From positions 27,280,001 to 27,344,000 of the forward strand of contig CM060732.1 of NCBI GenBank assembly GCA_030704615.1: a stretch of 64,000 nt of DNA. The letters are read 5' to 3'. The notes below the pieces were generated by a model that saw only the letters and a program-made list of their open reading frames with translations, ran no database searches and was not told where the DNA came from. This document shows positions 55,316 through 64,000 of the stretch, piece after piece (the first letter of the stretch is position 1; every line of letters starts with the position of its first letter). The translations under genes were made by a program, and so were the position numbers. Source of the DNA: Takakia lepidozioides (taxonomy: Eukaryota; Streptophyta; Takakiopsida; Takakiales; Takakiaceae).

Positions 55316-55990
55316 CCTAACCCCAGCATGCCCTCATCCCAACACTCTTCCTCTCCTCTCTTCCCTCACTTGCATGACCATGGGAATATCATGAAGATAC
55401 TCCTCAAACCGCCCTCCACGAGCTTCAAAATTCGGCCTTCAAGACGGGGGGTGCTATTCCGTGAGCCCAGAGGCGTGAACCTATGAGCCCAGGAAACCGT
55501 GAGCCGAGCACAGGCTCACGCCACGTCAGCATGCATACAGGGCCTATTTCCGCGTGTGTCACCTATTACCGCGGGTTGAACAGCCATTTCCCGGGAATGC
55601 AGACTGGATGTGTTACATCCATTGTATCCATCCTTTGTATCCATTGCATCCATCTAGACGTTATCAACATACCAAGCCCTTGCATTGGAATGTGGGTACG
55701 TCGTGAGGAGGTGCACACTGACATCAACTAAAGCGGATCCCTGCGAAATCTTTTCTTACTCACCACCCTTGCGAACATGCCAGGTATGTGCGGGAGCATC
55801 ATGGATGCTCACCAAATTTGAGAATGCCTGAACGATCTTTGATCACGTGGACTTCACCTCGATGGATTTACCAAGCATTCTTCTAGCAGGAATGGTTTGG
55901 AGACAAGCGAGCAAATGATGCGAGAATGCTCTACACGAACCAAAGTCGATTGTTTGTTTTTGAAATGCACTCAAGCCTGTACAGTCCACA
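55316..55990. other. Right flank of the CACTA insertion, no gene seen
   Basis: It may continue the interrupted gypsy leader. Contains a short GTGAGCC(C/G)AG repeat at 55470-55515 and CATC(C/T)A(T/C)TG(T/C)ATCCAT repeats at 55615-55655. No gene is supported. Confidence 0.35.
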
Positions 55991-55995
55991 AAACT

Positions 55996-58354
55996 CTAAA
56001 TAGATTGAAGGAACAATCCGGGAACAATCCGGGCTGCTGCGGCGGTGGCTGCTATACGCTCATTCTCTCTCCTCAAAGACACCTCCTGAGTTGGGGTCTC
56101 AGAAGGAGGGCAATCCAAATACCAACCACAAGCAGAAAGATGGTCTGGGCCCCAGTCATGCAAGATCCCAGTAGTAAACATGGTCTGGTTGCCAGCAGGG
56201 ACAAGCCAAAGGTCCACGAAATCAGGATGTTTGCCCAAGCAGTTCTCTTCCATGTGAACAAACTTTACGTACCTGCAGGAACAGAGACGGCCTCATTATG
56301 CAATGCAATTATTGTCTCTCAGCTTTTCCATCACACCAGGAAGACCCCTTAAACAATATGCGGCACAGTACATTGCAACCACCGCACACAAAGTAATCTT
56401 AAGACCCCAGGGTGTGCACCTTGGTGTTACTACACAGGGATAGAACAAATGAGTGTGCGGCACCGCAAACTCATATAAGGGAGCCCAAAACAGGTTGGAT
56501 GGAGGAGAGTGTGTATTTGCAAAACAAAGAAGCACAGTCCATTTCGCACCTGTAAAGGCATCGTTTCCATGCTTCCTCTCCTTTCTCTTGCTGGTCAAGC
56601 TCATTTGTTCGACTAATGCCACCCTCCTTGCTGAACTCTCTAAAGAAACACAATTGTCACACTGTGGCTCTCCATTTCCTCATGTATGCTTGGAAGGAGA
56701 CCTTCGGTGCTATCATGGTGATGCCATAGTCATCCAGCTGAGTATGTAGAACCGACTGGGCCCTTTCTTCCAACTGCAAAACAATTCAAATGCAAGAATG
56801 AACCAAAAAACAATCACAGACAATGTAACAGCCAATGGAAAGAGAAGGACAGAAAAAGCGAAAAAAAAGTGACACAGCAAAGGACATCATACCTAGCTCC
56901 AGTAAGTGGCCTTGTGAAGCCATGTGTCCAGCACATTGTCACTGACATGAATGACACACTGGGTCTTCTTCTCTTTCTCCGGCCTGGAGAACATGTGGGT
57001 ATCCCTAACAGTGGGATCAAAATTTTATATCTGTAGCCACTTCACCTTCTGTTCTGAAGACACAACGGCGGTAGACAACCTGTGTAACTTCTCCTGGGCC
57101 ATCTCTAGCTTGCCTGGCTTGTTGTAATGGTTTTTTACCTCCAGAAGAAACTGCGATCCGAATGATGGGTCGGCAATTCTCAACTGCTTAACAAAAGCAC
57201 TCATAATAGTCCTTCTTGTGGCGGTCATCTCTTTCTGGATGTGACTCTCAACCCCCTTTGCTGTCCTTCTCTCCTCAGGGGTAGAGCTGTAGTATTCCAG
57301 TTTCCCACGCTCTCCTGCATGTGCAATGTCTTGCTGCAAGGGAATGCATGAGAGTTGCATCAACCCAAGGGCAAGGGAAACAAACAGAAACAAACAGAAA
57401 CAAACATGTGGAAGCAGGAATATCAAAAAGACCAGATGATGGAAGATGTATCTCACCGTGTACATATACTCCATGAAAGCCTCACGGGTCAACGAGTACC
57501 ACGTTTCTGATGTCTTGGAGCTTTCGCACTTCTTGTACGTCTCTGCTGAAAGGATGGTCTTGAAGTTGGTCAAGGGCATCTGCCCGATACTTTGTATCAT
57601 GTACAGTGTGTCAACCAGACTCGTTTTGACATGCGATGTCTCCGTCCTTCTGCAGAATGATGTCTGAAAGTCAGAATGAAATTCAAGGACCGTCAACAGA
57701 GGACTGGAACCAAAGAACCACGGAACCACAAGTGGAACATGTAGAATGAGAAACCAACATGTTCACATCAATCATTGCCGTCAGAAGACCCATCATGTTC
57801 CCGTCACAATCCAGCACCATCGATCAAACAGAGTAATGCCAATCTTCCTCCTGTGAGTGTAGCCTCCCAATGACAGCCGTCCATGCAAGCAACCGGTGGT
57901 TGCCATCCCAAACGTGAAACATCTTCCCTGAGAATGCCTGGGTGGAAGGTTTCCTGGAGAGAAGAAGTTCGAAGGATTCGTTCACCTGTCTCCAAATGGG
58001 ATCATAGGAGTCCACAATTGACTCATCCACAAGGACCTCATTGCCTCTGGAATCCCTTGTAGGAACGTAAAAAACTGCGGATCCATCCAAATACCCATGA
58101 ACAAACTCGGCCTCCAGCATCAGGATGTCCTTGACGAGGGGTGGACGAACGACGGGCATGGAAACCAACCTACACAGGGGAATCTTCAACCTCCCACCCG
58201 GGGCAAGCATACTTTGCACCACAAGCTGAGAGTTTACCTCCTGACCCCCCAGCTTCTCAGCGGCTTTGCTTTCATAGAACTCATCGTCTACATCAACAAT
58301 GATCTCTTTCCCCTGCCCCGAAGGGATCTCATCCGCCACACTTTGCATCTTCTC
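55996..58354 (-). pseudogene. Multi-exon gene with ParB/sulfiredoxin-like DGNHR motif, decayed
   Basis: An exon starting at 58354 (after CTGTAG) encodes an acidic leader, then PLCRLVSMPVVRPPL, LEAEFVHGYLDGS and VWDGNHRLLAWTAVI. The last fits the DG-HR--A signature of ParB/Srx-like folds, but this is a motif match only. Further exons lie at about 57455-57662 (RRTETSHVKTSLVDTLYMIQ) and 57026-57333 (GERGKLEYYSSTPEERRTAKG to QKVKWLQI). Others lie near 56890-57020 (FDPTVRDTHMFSRPEKEKK), 56640-56770 (LDDYGITMIAPKVSFQAYMRK) and 56005-56271 (HPDFVDLWLVPAGNQTMF). In-frame stops at 57824 (TGA), 57025 (TAA) and near 56650 (TGA) break it. A paralogue lies at the right edge. Confidence 0.5.
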
Positions 58355-58499
58355 CTACAGGGTTGTTCATTCAATTTGATAAAAGAGAGAGGCATGAAAC
58401 GATGGTGTTTTGAGCATGGCAAACAGGCCCTGTGTGCCCAATTTCTCATCAGAAAACAGGCCCTGTGTGCCCAATTTCTCATCAGAAAATTGTGGGGGC

Positions 58500-60766
58500 C
58501 AAAAACACCGTGCGTTGCCGCACAATGTTTCAGCTTCCAAATTCAGGTGTTTTGAACATGATATTTGGCCCCATGTGGCACATTTCCACAAAAAAAAACA
58601 GGCAGAGAGGGGGCCACAAGAGGGCACAAACAGTGTGCATTGCCGCACACTCTTCGTGCTTCCAACTATGGGAGTTTTGAGCATGCATACTGGCCCTGTT
58701 AGGCCCAATTTCACATAGAAAAACAAGCAGAGAGGGGGCTCAAAACAGTGTGTGTTGCCGCACACTGTTTGAGCTTCCAATAAGGGTTGGATTCAACCTG
58801 CCAAAGTGGCCCCAGGAGACCGATTTTCACATCAAAAGCAATCACAGAAGGAAGCTCAAACAGTGTGCGTTGCCGCACACTATTTGACCTTGCAATAAGG
58901 TGTGATTTTAATATGGCATAATGGCCATGAGTGGCCAATTTGAAATAAAAGAAAAGGCAGTGAAGGGGGCTCAAACAGTGTGCGTCGGCGCACACTGTTT
59001 GAGCTTCCATTTTGGAGTCGAATCAACCTGCCAGACTGGCCGTAGGTGCACAATTTCCATATCCATAAACAAGCAAATCAGGGGGCTCAAACCATGTGCG
59101 TTGATGCACATTGTTTGGGCTGCTAAGTAAGTGTGAATTCAACCTGACAGAGATGACATTTGTGGTCGATTCTAAAATGCCTGCTGCCAGGTAAGTGCAT
59201 TGAAGCTCAAAGAGATGCCCTATGTGGCCGATTTTCAGATAAAAAAAACAATGACATGGTGGGCTGGAACAGTGTGCATTGACGCGCACTGTTTGATTAG
59301 GTATGTCTGCATTGAACCTCAAATACATGCCCTACGTGGCTGATTTTCACATGAAAAAAACAATGACAAGTTGGGCTCAAACAGTGTGCGTTGACGCACA
59401 CTGTTTGAGCTGCCACTTAAGTGTGCATTGAAGCTCAAAGAGATGCCCTACGTGGCCGGGTTTCAGATTAAAAAAACAATGACATGGTGGGCTCAAACAG
59501 TGTGCGTTGACGCACACTTCTGGAGCTGCCACGTAAGTGTGCATTGAAGCTCAAAGATATGCCCTACGTGGCCGATTTTCAGATTTAAAAAAATGACATG
59601 GTGGGCTCAAACAGTGTGCGTTGACGCACACTTCTGGAGCTGCCGGGTAAGTGTGCATTGAAGCTCAAAGATATGCCCTACGTGGCCGATTTTCAGAAAA
59701 ATAAAAAATAAAAAATGACATAATGGGTTGGAACAGTGTGCGTTGACGCACACTGCTGGAGCTGCCACGTAAGTGTGCATTGAAGCTCAAAAATATGCCC
59801 TACGTGGCCGATTTTCAGATTAAAAAAACAATGACATGGTGGGCTCAAACAGTGTGCGTTGACGCACACTGCTGGAGCTGCCACGTAAGTGTGCATTGAA
59901 GCTCAAAGATATGCCCTACGTGGCCGATTTTCAAAAAAATAAAAAATAAAAAATGACATAATGGGTTGGAACAGTGTGCGTTGACGCACACTGCTGGAGC
60001 TGCCACGTAAGTGTGCATTGAAGCTCAAAAATATGCCCTACGTGGCCGATTTTCAGATTAAAAAAACAATGACATGGTGGGCTCAAACAGTGTGCGTTGA
60101 CGCACACTGCTGGAGCTGCCACGTAAGTGTGCATTGAAGCTCAAAGATATGCCCTACGTGGCCGATTTTCAGATTAAAAAAACAATGACATGGTGGGCTC
60201 AAATAGTGTGCGTTGACGCACACTGCTGGAGTTGCCACGTAAGTGTGCATTGAAGCTCAAGGATATGCCCTACGTGGCCGATTTTCAGATTAAGAAAACA
60301 ATGACATGGTGGGCTGGAACAGTGTGCATTGACGCACACTACTAGAGCTGCCACGTAAGTGTGCATTGAAGCTCAAAGATATGCCCTACGTGGCCGATTT
60401 TCAGATTAAAAAAACAATGACATGGTGGGCTCAAACAGTGTGCGTTGACGCACATTGCTGGAGCTGCCACGTAAGTGTGCATTGAAGCTCAAAGATATGC
60501 CCTACGTGGTCGATTTTCAAAAAAAATAAAAATAAAAATAAAAAAAACACTGACATGGTGGGCTGGAACAGTGTGCGTTGACGCACACTGTTTGAGCTGC
60601 CAGGTAAGTCTGCATTGAACCTCAAATACATGCCGTATGTGGCCGATTTTCACATGAAAAAAACAATGACAAGTTGGGCTGAAACAGTGTGCATTGACGC
60701 ACACTGTTTGAGCTGCCACGTAAGTGTGCATTGAAGCTCAAAGAGATGCCCTATGTGGCCGTTTTT

Positions 60767-60823
<57 letters not shown>

Positions 60824-61110
60824 AATGACATGGTGGGCTGGAACAGTGTGCGTTGACGCACACTGTTTGAGCTCCCAGGTAAGTCTGCATTGAACCTCAA
60901 ATACATGCCCTATGTGGCCGATTTTCACATGAAAAAAACAATGACAAGTTGGGCTCAAACAGTGTGCGTTGACGCACACTGTTTGAGTTGCCACGTAAGT
61001 GTGCATTGAAGCTCAAAGAGATGCCCTATGTGGCCGATTTTCAGATAAAAAAAACAACGACATGGTGGGCTGGAACAGTGTGCGTTGACGCACACTGTTT
61101 GGATGATGCA
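58500..61110. repeat. Satellite, about 116-bp unit, 22 copies, hairpin core
   Basis: The palindromic core CAGTGTGCGTTGACGCACACTG (or GTTGCCGCAC in the first five) recurs 22 times, from about 58509 to 61080. Spacing is mostly 111-124 bp. Units also share TGCATTGAAGCTCAAAGA(G/T)ATGCCCTACGTGG, CCGATTTTCAGAT, an A-rich run and AATGACATGGTGGGCT. The array grades from diverged (left) to near-identical (59.6-60.4 kb, including a 236-bp double unit repeated). Poly-A at 60769-60822 interrupts one unit. Open frames within it are artefacts of repetition. Confidence 0.9.
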
Positions 61111-61111
61111 G

Positions 61112-62751
61112 AGACACAGTTTGCATGTATACGGGCTTGGTGGACATCGTCAGGTGCTGTAAGGAAATCAGACGAGGGAGCAATGGTCAGTTGGCTAGCA
61201 TGGTGGCATTATTGTTTCCTCCAGTTCGGCGACTATATGCGGGAGGTGAGTTGCACGAATTCGCGTCCCGTTGAATATTATTCTTGGCTATATTTGTAAC
61301 TTGTTTGTAACCTCAACATGTGCTTGTGCAGGAAATGTGTCTCGACTCCGACACCGACATGCCCACGACAAACATGGCCGAATCAGTGCACTCTTCCTGG
61401 CGTGCCTTCTCTGCGGCGCATCTGGTAGACATCGTCACTGCCACAACGGAGGACATTGTGAGGTCAATAATGCAGCAATGCAGGTACAACGAGTTCTTGA
61501 AAGGGAAACAGTGGGGCTTGGGGCCGGACAGGCAGGAAATGCTGATGCGGACTGCCTCTAGATCGAAGAATCCTCGGAAGTGGGCGGCGGCCTTGCGAGA
61601 GGGCCTTCGGGACACGCCATTGCTGCGAAAAGGCCAAACATTTGGAAGGAGATGTTCATACCCGTCCAGTGAGACGAAGACTTGACGAGGCACCTGGCGG
61701 AGAAGAGGATTCATGGCGAGCTGACAAGAATATTCGCACGCTCCCTCGTGGTCCGGTGATGTTGCCCGAGGAGGTCTCGTCGAGCACCGCAAGTCCTGCA
61801 CGTTCAAGATCGCCATCTCCTTTGAGCACAGGGCGCATGCCCCGACAACATAACGAGCCATCTGTAGTAAAGCAATACAACATTCCCATTGTGGAGACAA
61901 GAGTGTCGGAGTCACAGTGGAGAATTGCGAGGACATTGCCGGCATTTCGAGGGAAGTGCTGCGCCATCCGGGTGGATACGAGAGCACGCTGTGGTGAGAT
62001 GATTCGGAGGAACCCACACGGTGCTGTACCTGCACCTTGTTTCAGCGGCAAATTTTTGACTCCCACATTTGCTCACGCCACAACGCAGACATTTTGGTTC
62101 TGTAGGCACGACATAATGACCTGTGTATTTGGCAAGCCCAAGTACGGGATTCAGGGAATGCCGGAGCCTCCGGGCGTCTGGCCTGTTGCACCGGGTTGCA
62201 GCCTCTCTCAGAATGAGGCAGATGCTCTATCTGCAACAGGATTTTGAATGGTGCAACGCACAGACATCCCGGCCCACGCATTTCCGGTTCCTTAGACCCA
62301 GCCATTGCAGACTGCTCGGTCCAGTAGAGACGGATTGGACAATTCTACACATCCCACAATGCGATTCGGAGGAGTGAAGAGACGACACCCTCCCAACAAG
62401 TTGAATGAGACTCGGATTGCCAATGCTCTTGGGATAGCTTGCACTATTCAGAGCTCCGTGGACGTACCCCCACCCGGCCTTGGGCGTGTATATCGGATGG
62501 CAATGGCCGGCTCGGCTGTACGCGACGATGTATACACAATTACGATTGGAGTGGAGCCGACTTGCAATTGTACGGACTTCTCGTTGATGGAAGCAAAGAA
62601 GGGTTCGAAGTATTATCCGTGCAAGCATCTGTATTACATTTACCTGAAGAGGTTGAGGATGAACGTGACTATTGATGACGTTATTCATGCACCGGCGTTG
62701 AGCGTGAACGAGCTGCACAAACTCCTCCTTAGGGATTCCAGAAATCATTGA
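61112..62751 (+). pseudogene. MULE-like transposase C-terminal part with SWIM zinc finger
   Basis: Exon 1 (from about 61112, open to the left into the satellite) reads to YMRE at a GTGAGT donor at 61246. An acceptor at 61331 (TTGTGCAG|GAAATG) opens exon 2: DMPTTNMAESVHSSWRAF resembles the TNNAES motif near the end of MULE transposase domains. The frame then changes near 61640-61680; a Ser/Pro-rich linker and Cys-rich block follow (CCAIRVDTRARC), ending at 62247. The frame changes again to a stretch with CNCTDFSL---PCKHLYYIYLKRL at about 62560-62655, a SWIM zinc finger (CxC...CxH). The 5' part and catalytic triad are missing. Part of exon 2 recurs at 26140-26357. Confidence 0.6.
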
Positions 62752-62904
62752 TGGGGCAAAGGGAATCCTCCATATGGATATTTTCAATTGCATTTTGCTG
62801 TATCAGACTTTTTTTTGCAGTGTAATGAAATGCACCCCAAAACTCCTGGAATGAGGCAATATTCCATTCAAACTGAGATCCAACAGAAGCAGTTGTGGGG
62901 CCAT

Positions 62905-63300
62905 TTCTGGAAAAATGGCGCCGAATTTCTCTTTTTGGGGCCGAAAACTGGCAAAGTCCCAACATGCACTGGTACCTGTGTCTGGGAAAATGGCGCCGAA
63001 TTTCTCTTTTTTGGGCCGAAAACTGGCTAAGTCCCAACATGCACTAGTACCGTGTCTGGAAAAATGGCGCCGAATTTCTCTTTTTTGGGCCGAAAATTGG
63101 CTAAGTCCCAACATGCACTGGTACAGTGTCTGGAAAAATGGCGCCGAATTTCCCTATTTTGCGCCGAAAACTGCCTAAGTCCGAACATGCACTGGAAAAA
63201 TGGCGCCGAATTACCTGTCATGAGGGGACCTATAGCCGCGGAATTCGGCACCATTTTTCGCCAGAGAGACCTATTACCGCGAAATTCGGCGCCATATTTG
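62905..63300. repeat. Minisatellite, about 70-bp unit, with GGCGCC hairpins
   Basis: The block AAAATGGCGCCGAATTTC, then TCTTTTTTGGGCCGAAAA and TGGCTAAGTCCCAACATGCA, recurs four times from 62913. Shorter GGCGCCGAATT pieces and inverted GAAATTCGGC(A/G)CCAT pieces follow at 63200-63300. Overlapping frames on both strands are not genes. Confidence 0.85.
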
Positions 63301-63505
63301 CACATGTCGCTGGGAATTGGCATGAGCGGAAGACGAAATATCATGAGCACAACTGTCAAAACTGCAATTTTCCCTTCAAGGGGCCGATAAAATATTTGTT
63401 TTTCCTGACACATTGCATTAAATTATTGTTTTTTTATTGTTTTTTATTTTCGAAATTTGTACTTCTGCTCATGAAAACCGATTGTCTTAAACTAATGTGC
63501 TTTTC
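63300..63505. other. Spacer, no gene seen
   Basis: AT-rich after 63390, with T-runs. Likely intron or 3' side of the minus-strand paralogue at the right edge. Confidence 0.4.
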
Positions 63506-63847
63506 TCATTTGTATCCGTCAGTGACATATAAAAACTTGTGCACCAAGTCTGTATCCATGCACGAAATCAGTTTCCAATTTTGTATGTCATGGGAAAGTG
63601 GAGGACGCACAACAGGCATAGATATCATCCGGCATAGAGGGATGTCAAGACGTCCTCCAGAGACGAGCATGTCCCTAATAACCTCCTGGGAGTTTACCTT
63701 CTGGAATGACATGAGTTCTTTCACCTTGTCAAGGTAGTGCACTTCAGGTTCATCCGTTTCATCGTTATTCTCCGAACTCTTCGCAGAGTCGTCCCCATCT
63801 CCAGAACCTTTTGCCTCTGTTCCTGTCAGCTTGGTCTTCACAGTTTT
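63506..63847 (-). pseudogene. Paralogue of the 58.35 kb gene, partial, frameshifted
   Basis: An exon beginning at 63847 (after TATGCAG) encodes an acidic leader. It then has VNSQEVIRDMLVSGGRLDI and PLCRMISMPVVRPPLSHDI, closely matching VNSQLVVQSMLAPGGRLKI and PLCRLVSMPVVRPPLVKDI of the 57.8-58.35 kb exon. After DIQ the frame shifts at an AAAA run; the other frame resumes LETDFVHGY, as in the paralogue. Earlier exons would lie to the right, outside the window. Confidence 0.6.
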
Positions 63848-64000
63848 CTGCATAATGCCATGCCAATCAGACACTCAGGTATGTGCAAATAGTGATGGTC
63901 GGCACCGACAATCATAGTACATAGGCAAAAACAATGACATCACAATGACTTCAAAGTGATTAAAAATGTTCAATGCAGCTTCTTTACAACTGAAAGTGCT

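Noticed and set aside
59693-61006. Repeated 60-118-codon frames with MHTYVAA or related peptides
   Set aside because: Translations of the 116-bp satellite; the frames shift with unit-length changes and poly-A.
58500-61110. CRISPR array
   Set aside because: Regular spacing and hairpin repeats resemble one superficially, but the spacers are conserved too, the unit is 116 bp, and the genome is eukaryotic.

Overview
The window is nuclear DNA of a streptophyte (green-lineage) eukaryote, most likely a charophyte alga or early-diverging plant. The support is intron-containing genes with GT-AG junctions, interstitial TTTAGGG/CCCTAAA plant-type telomere motifs, fragments of PPR and OSB organelle-protein genes, and a Ty3/gypsy element carrying a cytosine methyltransferase, an arrangement I recall being described from charophytes and dinoflagellates. 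Species assignment is inference. The window is repeat-dominated: almost every gene is duplicated, truncated or interrupted, and there is one 500-N gap at 19053-19552.

Layout. 0-1.5 kb: 5' exons of a DNA primase small-subunit gene (minus strand, one frameshift); its exon 2 region recurs at 41.9-42.3 kb. 2-4 kb: AT-rich satellite, a PPR fragment and minisatellites. 4.0-8.9 kb: a multi-exon gene for a nuclease-like plus kinase-like protein of Crinkler/RHS-effector type, with a 2.7 kb repeat-filled intron. 7.2-10.7 kb is duplicated at 33.9-37.4 kb, where the kinase exon has a nonsense codon. 11.3-17.4 kb: two inverted 2.17 kb elements flanking two divergent paralogous genes. 17.7-19.05 kb: gypsy integrase remnant. 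19.55-22.0 kb and 28.5-35.6 kb: two further loci of the kinase family, with different 5' exons but the same intron repeat. 23.1-27.35 kb: an endonuclease-deficient Penelope-like element with a hammerhead ribozyme and telomeric repeats at copy junctions. 38.0-39.8 kb: another copy of the Penelope terminal unit joined to a truncated NTPase-nuclease effector-type gene. 40.5-41.8 kb: tRNA-derived SINEs. 42.36-50.86 kb: the methyltransferase-bearing gypsy element. 50.86-55.31 kb: a CACTA transposon with captured OSB and PPR pieces. 56.0-58.35 kb and 63.5-64 kb: a broken paralogous gene pair. 58.5-61.1 kb: a 116-bp hairpin satellite. 61.1-62.75 kb: a SWIM zinc-finger transposase-like remnant. 62.9-63.3 kb: a second hairpin minisatellite.

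Three systems stand out. (1) The gypsy polyprotein is Gag-protease-C5 methyltransferase-RT-RNase H-integrase-PHD finger. It is broken by ten in-frame stops that are all TAG or TGA, none TAA, as expected if methylated CAG and CGA codons deaminated. (2) A Penelope-like element has a near-perfect hammerhead core, and a downstream copy begins one or two bases from the predicted cleavage site, directly after CCCTAAA repeats. (3) A kinase effector-like family has three unrelated 5' exons that all end in phase 1 and face the same phase-1 acceptor across a shared repeat intron, which looks like ongoing exon shuffling. Several breaks are 1-bp homopolymer indels and could be assembly errors.
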